Assembly (NCBI RefSeq): GCF_003073045.1
Contig: NC_037594.1
Location: forward strand, 28,756,737-28,820,736
Direction: 5' to 3'
Origin: Pomacea canaliculata
Taxonomy: Eukaryota > Mollusca > Gastropoda > Architaenioglossa > Ampullariidae
Length of the DNA stretch: 64,000 nucleotides
Both the position numbers and the translations under genes were made by a program. Shown piece after piece: positions 38,101 to 48,700 of this stretch. Below the pieces are notes generated by a model. That model ran no database searches. It saw only the letters and a program-made list of their open reading frames with translations, and was not told the origin of the DNA. The first letter of the stretch is position 1. The number at the start of each line of letters is the position of its first letter.

Positions 38101-41100
38101 TCTCTGAAGGCTGGTAGTCATACAATGCCTAAGGACAAAAACCAATGAAAGAGGTATTGTCTAAGAAAAAAAATATCTCCTTTGCTATTCAGCTAATTAC
38201 ATATCATCTGCATACTTCTTACACAGATAGTTCACAATATAAATTCTGGTGGAAATGAAGAATGTACCTGCTTTTATGGATCGCAAAAAAAGATTAGAAA
38301 ACTCATTTGACCCAACGAAAGACATTTAAGGAGCAAAAAGATGAAACGACAAATTTAAAGAAAGAGCACACTTATGAAAAAAAATTGTTTTAAAGACATA
38401 ATAGCATTTTGTGACAGAATAATCAATTTTTTTGTTTTTGGTTTGCAGGAAATACTCAGAAACAATGACACAAGTTTTTCATAACTTACCGTGATGATTT
38501 GAGCGTTTAACTGTGCAGGCAAAGATGACTTTTGAGGCTGTGCTGAGAACAGCCCATGAAGTACTGCTAGTCCTGCAGCTGTCACCAGCTGTGAATAAAG
38601 ATTTTTTTTTAAGTTACACTGTACCACAAACTTGTTTAACTTTTTTAAAAATTCTAAAATACTTGACTACAGTTTTCTGTATAAGAACTAAACTCTTCTC
38701 CTCTCACAACAAGATAACAGAAAATACAAGTACACATTTGCACAATTGTTATTCTTAGTACTATATATCATTTAGTTCCTCACAACTTATCAACTTTGCA
38801 CGAGCTAGAAAATTCATAAGTATGGACAATATAATTTGCATAACATATTATTAACTTGAAGAAGATATTTTGAAGATAACATTAATTTTGCATTACATAT
38901 CGCCCTGGCAAGCAATAAAAATATTATGACCAAGTTTTAAAACACTTTACCACGTTGCTAACAGTCATGACCCTTAGGACTGTTTCACATGTTGATTTGA
39001 TGCTGTTTTGTGGAAATGTTGACATAATGTCACGCAGCAGACCTAAAATGTGCAGAGTGTCTAGTGCTTCGTTAGCACCTAAACAAACAAAAAAATAATG
39101 TTCCTTCTTACAGTTAACAAAAAATTGTGGAAAATAATATAAACTAATGAGCATTAATCTGGCAAAGGAATATCATCTCCCTCAAACATAAGTTTCTACC
39201 TAAATCTCTATGGCTAAATTGAAATGTGCATAATTTACAACACATAGCTACACTGCTCACACTCATGAGGATCAAACTCTGCTTTTCAATAAGACTCAAA
39301 TATTTCCTACATTAAGATATTATGATATGAAATCCATGCATTATCATGAACCTCTCCACTTTAAGAAAACTCTTGGATGAAGTAAATTATAAAACACTGT
39401 CACAAAACTAATCTAATTACATACTTAATTATTTATCTGAAAACAGCTCACAGCCCATATGTATGCTTCCATTTACTCTGTCAACAGCAATGCAAGTAGG
39501 CACTGTGATTACCTCCTTGAGACTCAATGACTTGAACACAAAATTTGGCCACAAGTGAGGCAGCTGGGTGTTGAGGAGGAGGGTCTGGTTGAGTCATAAA
39601 AAGACTGCCCTTCAGTACAATTTTCACTGCTTGTTGAGCAGACTTGCGAACCTGGGCAAACCAATGTGATTTGTCATACACACACATTAATCTACAATCA
39701 AACTTATCCTCTCTTCAAAATATCCCAGCAAATATTTGTATGTGCATATACAATTACAAACACCTATACCACCCCATCTCTTACACACACACACCAGTCA
39801 TGGTAAAAGTAATTACCTAGTAATGAAAAACAGTTTGCTGTTTAATAAAAGATAGAATACCTTTGGCTTTTTGTGAGTGAGAAAAGTAAGAATGCAGTTA
39901 AAAACATGCTGCACAGAGGACTGTGACCATACACCCATCTCCTGCACTCGCAGTAAGCTTGCCAGGGACAGCAGCAGCTGAAACAACAAGACTCTGCTTA
40001 TGCATCTGACATTAGAAAGTGACAACAGAAACAAAGTGACATCTAAGGAACAATGTCTTAAAATCTTTGCCCACAAACTTTAAGTCTTTGTAACATTAAT
40101 AGCTTCATTGTCCAAAATGTTATAATGAAAATCAAGCATTTGAATTTTTAGCAGTACTATGGGTTAAAAAAAATGTAATCTGTCAAACATAATACTTGAC
40201 AAAATTATTAATGGTACAGCTACTGAAGAGTCAGTTGGAAGCATCAACTTTATGCAAAGTACAGTCAAACTTACTGATTTCAGTATAGAGGTGCCATCCT
40301 TGTCAGCATATGTGGAAATAATATCCAGCAGTTTTTTGGAAATTTGTGAAAATCGGCTCTTTAGTACTGGGACTGGCACCCTGTTATGTTATGTAAGCAA
40401 TAGCATTCAATGTAGTACTGATGGGCAAATTCCAGAGGACTGACTTGGTGTTTTACAACTAAAATGACACCCATACATAGAAGTTCTACACTGGTGCTAC
40501 TAATGTAAGGAAGGTTGCTGTTTAATTCTTTACAGTTCAGTTAAATGTATGGTTGAAATATCATGTCTATTAAGCAAGAAACACTCTTAACTGTAAAATG
40601 TTCAGCTACTGGGGACACTGAACAGTCCACACCAGCAAACTTAACCATGCTGACATTTAAAAAATGTGAGCTATTTCAGTCCTACATGTAGCAGCAAAAG
40701 TAAGTTATCTAGAAACTGTGACTACAGTAGCACAACAGCAGACTTTTGTTGTCTCCTTCCATTTAAACAAAGAATGGAATTCGTTTGATAGTATAAATAG
40801 AAAAATCCTCATTTTTAAACATAACTTATTTAATATGCTTAACACTGTCTCATTTTTTTAAACACAGAAGATTTGTTTACCTTTTGATAACCAGGCTAAG
40901 CAGATGAGCTATTGCTGTAACTGATTCTGCAGACTCTGTAGTCTCTAAAGTGGTCATCTACATCAGTGAAAGTCACATCATCCTTAGTTATAGATTAAGT
41001 GGCACAAAATAAGCAAAATACAACTGTGTTAAGATTTTATTTTCACTGCGCATAAAACATTAACATACACTTTAATATAAATTACTGTAGTGCTTGTAGA

Positions 41101-42883
41101 AACCAAGCTAAAATAAACATTTACTTAATCAACAATTACGCCACTTTCTATAATGCCTGAACATCTTTTTACAGCAAATTATGCAATAGTTAGGACTGAT
41201 GGTTAATTTTATTATGTAAATAAATGTGTCGGTTGTAAAAGAAAGTCAAGTAAATAGTTAAAATAAAATAAAATATATATATATACCAAAGCAGCAAAAT
41301 ATTCAGTATCTGTTTCTTTGCCTCCCTGTTCTTTGATGACCTCTGTGATTGCAGCCAGTACAGCCAGAATCTAACATAATCCAGAAACATAGCATTGCAG
41401 TGTATACACATAATAAATATCAAAATGCAAAAAGTAATATCATTGCTCAATTAATATGTTAATATTAATAAGCAATGGTGATTTCTTTTCAGTAAGAAAA
41501 TTTTCTCAAATCTGCAAGTAGCAAGTCTTTTTGTACTAATACATACACTTATATGTGCCTCTTAAAAGAAAATGTGGATGTTCTCACAATACAAGCTTCT
41601 AAAGTAAACTAAAGCTTTATTAATTTTTTTCCCCTTGAACCATATATTAGCTTATAGCTACTGGAGAGTACACACACACACATGCAAACTTAAATGAGTG
41701 AAAAAAATCACCTCTCTTTGATGAGCTGAATTTGGATGCATTCTCAAAACACTTCCAAAAGTGGCATTTGACACACAAGTAAAATCCGTAGCCCAAGTCT
41801 TAAATGTTTGTGCATCAAACTCTGCAGAGTCTTGTTCTCCAATGTCATGTTTCTTTAGACTTTCAACAGTCAGTGAACTGGGCCCTATAAAAGAATTGCA
41901 TAACAATAAAACAACCCTCTCCAAATCAGGCACTGCTTCATTTCACTTTCTGACAATTGTTAATCACAATGACAATGCTTTATTTACGAGAGGTAAAATA
42001 AGCAAGAAAATGCTTTTTTCCATTTAGCCCTCGCCCAGGGAAGAAAATTAACTACCTACATGAAGTAATTAAGAATTATAGAATAATTTGTAGTAAACAT
42101 AAAGGAAGGTGGATATGTACAAAAGTGGTGGTTAAGAAAAAAATATTTATATAATTTATGTATATATTTACAAGGTTTCCTGGAGTTGAGAGGAATCTCT
42201 AGAGGCCTCATCTATGTCTTGAAAGTATTTAGATGGCGTCGAAAGCAGTTCAGGGAGTTCAATTGCTTAAGATGGAGAGGGAGGCTGTTTCATAGCACGC
42301 TTCCTGAGTATTTCAGACTTGATTTAAAAGGTCTTGTCTAGGAATGGGAATAGTCAGTTTTGGATAGGTTCTTGAGTTATTGGAAGAAAATAGTAGAGAG
42401 AGAGTCTTGGCGACAGTTTAACCGTCAGTATTTTATGCATGAAAATGCATTTATTTAATTTAAGTCTGTCTTTTAGAGGAAGGACGCCTAGAGAGGTGAA
42501 GTCATTTGGGTCTATTTTCGGTTTTAGCAGAATGGCTTCAATTGCTCGCCTCTGAAGAGTTGCTAGAGGCGACAATATATCCTAGTGTAAGCAATCGTCT
42601 TGCATATGACAGCTGTAAAATTTGAGCAAAGACTGGAAACAAATATTTAACACACCATCTTCTCGTCTTTTTCTCATAAACTTAAAGGTAAAATTGCTAC
42701 ATAGCAAAACTCTTTCCTCGCTTCCAACTATATCGGAGACATCGATCGCTTACCAGTAGACTTCTTCCCGAAAGGTTCCAAAAATCTGTTTTTTGCAGCC
42801 TCCCTGAACTTCTTCTGGACTGGATTAGAGACACAACTGTTATGTCTTTTCCACTTAACGACCTTTTTCGTTTTCACCTTCAT
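23183..42883 (-). CDS. RRP12: RRP12-like ribosome biogenesis HEAT-repeat protein, complete
   Basis: RRP12 is a nucleolar HEAT-repeat protein needed for maturation and nuclear export of pre-ribosomal subunits. I find 34 coding exons, all in phase, giving 1276 codons (human about 1297): 42883-42754, 41884-41712, 41370-41287, 40957-40881, 40380-40275, 39977-39861, 39651-39513, 39078-38951, 38588-38490, 38128-38037, 37761-37650, 37311-37132, 36798-36763, 34373-34231, 33731-33610, 33402-33287, 32510-32399, 32197-32046, 31866-31799, 30923-30830, 30400-30242, 30017-29937, 29513-29402, 29144-29037, 27982-27825, 27691-27600, 26587-26429, 26105-25936, 25679-25566, 25151-25081, 24472-24397, 24209-24139, 23569-23487, 23279-23183. 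Diagnostic blocks: [33 protein letters not shown] (NUC173 region), [64 protein letters not shown]. The tail is basic and NLS-like. Start chosen at the ATG giving [14 protein letters not shown]. Confidence 0.95.
25936..26105 (-). other. RRP12: RRP12 acidic/basic linker exon
   Basis: Exon 28 of RRP12 encodes [16 protein letters not shown] followed by a Lys/Arg block and a [10 protein letters not shown] segment. It matches the acidic, disordered linker before the KKDHGFKV motif in the vertebrate protein. Listed because the acceptor (CATTAG) and the preceding donor (TC|GTGTGT) are less standard than their neighbours. Confidence 0.7.
31091..31592. mobile_element. TA-flanked mariner-like element in an RRP12 intron
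   Basis: Ends related to AGTGATCCCTC and, inverted, AGTCATCCCTC, with TA on both sides. Inside the left end, GGGATTACGTTCCAGAGACC and GAAAATGCACGAAGTAGC match the widespread animal Tc1/mariner-type repeat of this design. It is about 500 bp, with no transposase, so non-autonomous or decayed. A near-palindrome (GGTATTCATCTACTGATATC and its inverse, about 31312-31352) marks its middle. Confidence 0.6.
32670..33138. mobile_element. TA-flanked pogo/Tigger-like MITE in an RRP12 intron
   Basis: Terminal inverted repeats CAGTTGAACTTCTGTAAGTC and its near-perfect inverse at the right end, flanked by TA. Subterminal TTCGAAATTCTCCCTAACTT and a diverged inverse follow. Length 469 bp and no open frame. 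The end sequence is of the pogo/Tigger kind. Confidence 0.65.
34508..36740 (-). mobile_element. hAT element in RRP12 intron 13
   Basis: Terminal inverted repeats CAGGGTTCCCAGG (34508-34520) and CCTGGGAACCCTG (36728-36740). GTGTAAT repeats at 34501-34507 and 36740-36746 are the target duplication (seven clear bases, the last overlapping the end; hAT elements make eight). Both subterminal regions carry many AAAGGACTT/AAAGGACCTT units, probable transposase binding sites. It lies between RRP12 exons at 36798-36763 and 34373-34231 and contains one decayed transposase-like gene on the same strand as RRP12. Confidence 0.85.
35520..36395 (-). pseudogene. Internally deleted hAT transposase-like gene
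   Basis: Starts [27 protein letters not shown]-type zinc finger follows (C-A-A-C, then H and H in [11 protein letters not shown]). The frame then jumps to the C-terminal hAT dimerisation-like block ([29 protein letters not shown]), missing the catalytic middle. The main frame stops at 35664. A coiled-coil continuation ([14 protein letters not shown] ... [14 protein letters not shown]) is in another frame, so a single-base shift lies near 35700. The proteins of this type normally end in that coiled coil. Non-functional as a transposase; it might still make a DNA-binding fragment. Confidence 0.75.
42150..42575 (-). mobile_element. LINE remnant in RRP12 intron 1
   Basis: Minus-strand frame reading [36 protein letters not shown] is the usual end of a Jockey/CR1-type reverse transcriptase. 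No other domains are present, so it is a 5'-truncated dead copy. Confidence 0.65.
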
Positions 42884-42978
42884 CGTTTCCGTATATAGTT
42901 CAATACGAAGTATCAAAGCTCAGCACTACAGTATTGATAATAAACACATCCACACGTGCACTGATGGAGGAAATGCGT

Positions 42979-42984
42979 CACGTG
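42979..42984. promoter_or_regulatory. E-box near the RRP12 start
   Basis: CACGTG within GCGTCACGTGAAAG, about 96 bp upstream of the RRP12 ATG. This is the canonical MYC/MAX-type site, and ribosome biogenesis genes are classic targets. Function here is inference. Confidence 0.4.
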
Positions 42985-44391
42985 AAAGGGAGATAACAAC
43001 AGTTGCATTATCGGTAATTTCGAGCAGACGACACTAACCAAGTTGTGCAAGTTTCAAATAAAATCTGAAGTTTCTTCACAATACAAACCATAGTTATGAC
43101 AATAACACTATAGTTGATGTACTACAGTGATTATATTTCTTATTTTACTAGTAAATGAATTTTAAAATTGCGACGAATTGCTGACGACTGTAAAACGTGG
43201 CACAAGCGTCAAAGGCTGTACCGAAGAAAACACTGAAATACTAAATTGTTTCATGACAACAGTATAGATTGTGCTGATTTTTCGTTTTTTTATGATATTA
43301 TTACATTCTATGTCTAAAAGGCATCTACTTTTTGTCTGAAAAAATTTGTAGCATACTGCTGCTTAGCTCAATAATTGCTTCTCCTAAACACGTGTGTGAT
43401 AAGAATACAAAAAGAAATTGGATTTTTTTTATGCTTGCAGCTCTTACCATTATTAAATGGATTGCAATAGATCGGACAGAGTTATACGCTATTAAACTAG
43501 AAATGTTATTTCATGAATGCGAAGGTGTTAAGTTAGAATATGTATATTATTTGGAGATATAGGAGATGATAGAGAAATAAAGATACAGGAGGCACAAGGA
43601 ATGGTGGTGGAGACCTACAGGTGTATGGTCAGAAAAGTACATCACACTTCTTCACCATTATACATTTACAACACTGAAAGGAAATTAAAACAACCACTTT
43701 TATAATTTGGCATCATTTATTAATCTTAAGAAATGTTTGTAACAGAAGAAAACAAAACAATGTTATTTGTAATAAATGAATCATTAGCACTTATACTCTT
43801 TTCAAGTTATCTGCACTTTGTTGACCAGATTTAATATCACTGATAAAGTTAATCCAGTTTACTCCCCTCCTACAGGATGCATTTAAAACAGTTGTCATAA
43901 ACTTTACAAAATAATTTTTTCCTTTGCACTTCTCAAAATGCAGCCTGTTGAAAGATATAAACTTACATGTATAATCCTGTTTTACATTTTTCAATCTACA
44001 ATTTTAAGTGTTAATGATACTTTTCATCCTTTCACATTACTTTAAACTTGTTAATAAATTCTTAGTTCATTTTTGCATGTTGCTTGCTGTTTGATCAGAA
44101 TTTAGGTTTGTGTTCAATTCAAATTAGAGGCTGCATATGAGCATTATCTAGAATTGCTCCTGTGGATTAATAAAACTGTATTGTATTGCTCAATATGAAA
44201 CTTGATATATATATATAAAGTGTCAGAACTTTTTACACAAAACATAAACAGAACAATAAGATTGCATCAAAACTTCTTACATCGAAACTAAGTCAAAAGT
44301 AGGAAATCAAAAGCATTTTTTATTTTCATTAAGTAGAAAGCAAGTGAAAACAAACCAGCAAATATCACCCACACATTTTTGAGATTTCTGC
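42985..44391. other. Spacer between RRP12 and MRPL35
   Basis: AT-rich, no exon seen. At 44150-44195 a plus-orientation LINE 3' tail is visible (GGATTAATAAAACTG followed by TATTGTATTG). The MRPL35 3' UTR occupies the right end. Confidence 0.4.
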
Positions 44392-45430
44392 TTAGGGATA
44401 AAATGGTCTTTTCTCTGGAAAGTATGTCGGAAAATTATGTCGTTTGTGGTATGGTTCATAAGGATCATCAACAAAGAACTTTGGCCTTTTCCAAAAAGCT
44501 GTTACCATTTTGTCCAAAAGCTTGCTCTGTTGTTTATTACAAAATACATGCTGCCTTAGCCGATGCTTTCGCTCTGCAGACTTTTTCCACAGTCTTTTGG
44601 CACGACCCGCATGAGTTCTGATCCATATGCCCCAATTAAGTCTATAGAATCTCTCAGTAACAGCTTTCACTGACTTAGGCTTGCCCTTCTTTAAACTAAC
44701 TTTAATCTTCGTACGAATTTGTTGGATGTTTGGTGTCTTGGGTTGAAGAGATAACCTGCAAAGTGGAGCATATCCACACACACATACACACACACATGCA
44801 CACATCATGCATTTTGTAATACTGTGCAACATTTATGACCTAACTCAAAGCAAAACATTTTGTTTATCAAATTTTATATGTATGCATGGCTCATACAGTT
44901 ATAGAGTTAAAATATACACAAGATACCTGTTAGCAATGCCATTTAAAGAAAACACCAATCCTAAATTGTGCGATGAGGGCAATGCAGAAAAGATCGTTCT
45001 GCTCTGGAATTGTGATGATGTTGAGAGACGAGAACCAACGTCTGGATTTCTGACACCTTGAGTCAAGCAATAACTGTAAGGTTTTAGGGCTGATTTAGAT
45101 AACGCCCAACCTGCTCGAACAATGCCTGAAAAAAAACAAACTTACAAACTGTGAAATACTGATACCATCATAGTCAAAATAACGTTTAAAAATATTTAGC
45201 ACTACTGACCACTATTGATAAAGCATTTCTTATAGTTGTGCTAAATAAACACACACAACTGTGTATGCCCAAAACTCAAAACACTATAAATATGGTCAAC
45301 GAGTGCTTAATGTATTTTTTCGTTGGCAACAGAAATAAACAACTCTTATTTTTAACACACTACCATGATAATTAACGTCATTTCATCTACAAATGCTACA
45401 GCTACACTCACTCATCAAGGACGCTGCCAT
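44392..45430 (-). CDS. MRPL35: Mitochondrial ribosomal protein L35 (bL35m), complete
   Basis: A structural protein of the mitochondrial large ribosomal subunit. Exons 45430-45412, 45125-44927 and 44755-44392 join with phases 1 and 2 and give 193 codons, close to the human 188. The first two exons encode a basic, Ser-rich presequence (MAASLMS-IVRAGWALSKS...) expected to target the matrix. Exon 3 holds the conserved core: KKGKPKSVKAVTERFYRL, RTHAGRAKRLWKKSAERKHR, FCNKQQSKLLDKMVTAFWKR and FFVDDPYEPYHKRHNF, all typical of MRPL35. The start ATG lies in an AAGATGGCAGC context that also resembles a YY1 site. Divergent neighbour IMMT begins 288 bp away. Confidence 0.95.
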
Positions 45431-45717
45431 CTTGTGTTCACGTGAAAAGCTGCTCTGAACGTTTTTTACCTAACCGCATCTAAAGCTACGAAATATTGAT
45501 CATTTATCATTAAAAGTAGTTATAGTTTAATTTATTATTAATTTTGGACACAAAATGTTGGTATTTTGGACACAAAAGTATTGAAGCATTTCAGTTGTGA
45601 TACAGATTATTGTTTTTAAATGAATTATCCCATCAATCGTTTGCCGGCTTCTCCTTGACACTTCCTCTGACCCGTCTGCCAGAGTCCGAAAGTGTGTGGA
45701 GTTTGGAGGTCGAAGCA
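45431..45717. promoter_or_regulatory. Bidirectional promoter of MRPL35 and IMMT
   Basis: The 287 bp between the two start codons must contain both promoters. Visible motifs: an E-box CACGTG at 45439-45444 close to MRPL35, and a YY1-like AAGATGGCAGC overlapping its ATG. No TATA box at a sensible place. Sharing would coordinate two mitochondrial proteins. Confidence 0.65.
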
Positions 45718-48700
45718 ATGTGGAAAGCTTCGACAAGATTATCGTCTTCAATTCGTGTAAGCATCGTTTCTTAAAGAAATAAATATTATAGTGTATAATA
45801 CATAATACGGTGGAAGTTAGATGTTTTTGCTTGTTTCAGTCAAGGTCTTTATCGAACTGGATTGTTCTGTAGTTCAACGACTGAGTCACAGATAAGTCAT
45901 TAAAGACCACAAGCTCCCTATGTTCTTACATTTTACCAGTTATTGTGAAATATTCGCATTCCACGTGAAATTGTAGCACATTGACAAGATTTTAATAAGT
46001 TTTGGTCTGAAATGAAAAGTATTTTCGTGTGATGTAAATATCCACTACTCCTGACTTAGGTGCAGAGGAGAAATTTGCAAACTTCCAAGGTTTCGAGCAA
46101 TTATGCACTGATTTACTGTTATAGAGCTCAAGATGCAAGCGAGCTTTTTCCATAACAAAGAAAAAGCAGGAGCAGAAAGTTGACGGTAAACGAGTATATT
46201 ATGTACACCAGCCTACTTTTCCCCCTCCACAATCAACGCCACCGCCATGTCCACCGCAACCACCACCACCACCACCTCCAAAGGAAAGGTTAAAAAAACA
46301 AACTTTTTTGGACAGTGTTAAATTAGTTGTTAAAGTGGTTGGGGAGTCAAAGAAATAACTAAACACTTGCTATGATGTTTTGTCATGGGCAGTACTTATA
46401 TGAAGTTGGTATTGGAATAAAATTAATGACCAGGGGTGGGGGAGGGAGTAGTTAAGAAGTGAGAGTAAGTTATTTCCCTGGGGCAAGATCAGGAACTCGG
46501 AGAAAAGCATCTTATTTCCATAGTTATTAAATAGTGTCCAGATCCCTCAGACACTATTCATTTTTCTTTACCCCAAGGCCTATTTGCTACTACCTTATAG
46601 TTACAGGGGTAAAACATTTGCAGGGTCTGAACATTTCTTATAATTTTGGAAACACGAGACACTTTTCCTTGAGTTCACCCCAGGGCAATTCCTTACCTTC
46701 GTTTTCTTACTACTTCCGCTGAAGGAAATTATATTATCTTTATTAGCAAATTATCATTTTCAGAGATTTCATTCAGTGAGAAAGATGCATTTTTTTTTTA
46801 AACACACTAAAAATGCTGCATCTTGTTACTTTATTTGTAATTGAAGGTTTATTGATTGTAAGAATTTTTATGTCAATAGATACGATTTGAAGAATTGTCA
46901 GCTATGAGACAACTGCAATAGAGGAGTGTCTTAAGGGTTTCAATTTTAAAATAATATATTTGTTTCTGATATTGTTCAAACATTCATTCCTGTGCAACCA
47001 TAAAACAGTAGAGATAATATTGGAGAAGAGCATTGCTATAGTGATACAGATTTCTTGTCTTGAATGAAAATAGTGATTGGAATCTAATTTTTAGTGGTGG
47101 AGGAGGTTTTGGAACCTTCTTCAGGCTCCTTGGAGTGACAACAGTGGGCATTGGTGGTGTAATTGGATATGCCTGGTATGATCCTGAGTTTCGCAAGTAT
47201 TTGGAAAAGAAAGTTCCTTACTCAAAGAAATTCCTGGATGTTGTTTTTGAGTATTTGCCCAACCGGTCTTCTTACTTTCCATCAACACCAGAAGAGCCAA
47301 GGTAAAAAAAAAAAAAATTACTAATTTATTATTATTATAACATAAATTTTGTGATAAAGATAGTAACAGTGTACCTCATAGAACACACAATTTTTTTTAA
47401 TTTTATGAATTAAATTTCTTTTACTTTATAATTTTAATTTCTTTGAGTATATCATTGACAGCCCTCCACCTTGTCCACCACCACTATCACGTCCTAAAAA
47501 AGAAGACACCAGGCCTCTTAATTTAGGTCCAAAGGAACCCGAAAAAAAGGACGATAAGGTAAATAAAAGTTTACAAGAAGTCAGTGATATGAGAGCTGGA
47601 AATTTTGATGCAGACCAGCAAGTATGATTGAAGCTTGTGAGAAATGGCGATTTGTCCTGTTTGTTTTCATCCATTTGCTGTTGCTTGTGTTTCTTTGTTG
47701 CATAGTCAATTGTCATATCAAGTTTAGCACCTTTAGCTTGCCTCCACAAGGATAAATGTGTTCTTTAGTGATTATCATCATAACCATAGTGATGCACGTG
47801 CACATACACATATACATTTTTTGGCTACAACAGTACAAGAGACATCCATATTCAATTAGTCTGACCTTAAGTTTAACCCATTGGCAAATTTTCAAGTGCA
47901 TGCTTACTTCCATTTCTTTGGTCTGCTGGTTCTATTTCTACTTTTGTCAAAAGTTTTGTTTTACTGACATCTTAACAATTTCCTTATAAATCATTTCAGT
48001 GCGCACAAATTGAAGTACCAAAGGAAGATCGTAAGTAGTTGTCTTAATACTGTATTGTTTGAATGTTTAAAATATTTTTATGCCTGCCAAGAAAATGATT
48101 TTAAGCATTTACAGAATATTTTTATGTGATGAACACTTTTGTACTTTTGCTTTTTAGTTTGGGATCTTTGATCTTGCATGTAGCTTTTCTTCTTTATTTG
48201 CATTTATTTTCTTTAATGCAGCAAAGATTACTGCTGAGAGAGCAAAAGAAGAACAGAGACGGCTTGTGGAGCAGAGATTTCGGGAGAAGGAAGCTGAGGA
48301 AGCGGCAGAGAATGCTGGTATAGGCTCTCATGTATTTTTTAAAATGTCGGGAACAAACAGCCCCAGAAGTTACTGTTCAAGTTTATATTAAAGCCCTCTT
48401 TTATGAAAATGAAATTCTATTAGAATGTTAAATCTTTTTTGTTCTAGGTGCATGTTTATTTCTTTACTGGCTGATAAAATGGAAGTATGTGGCATGATTA
48501 ACCCTGGCATGATTAATATGTTTGAGTGGGGGGGGGGAACCATCAGTGCAACTATGATCAAGAAAAATATAATTCACATTCATACAGAACACTTTTAATA
48601 ATACTTTAATGTGCCTGAATCCTTTTACTTATTATTTGTGCTATGTTCCTGAATGAGGCAAAGAAACACAACATTAAAAATGCATACTATGTCAGTCATG

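Noticed and set aside
46186..46191. GTAAAC as the donor of IMMT exon 2
   Set aside because: It would leave phase 1, which does not fit the phase-2 acceptor at 47095; the donor at 46289 does.
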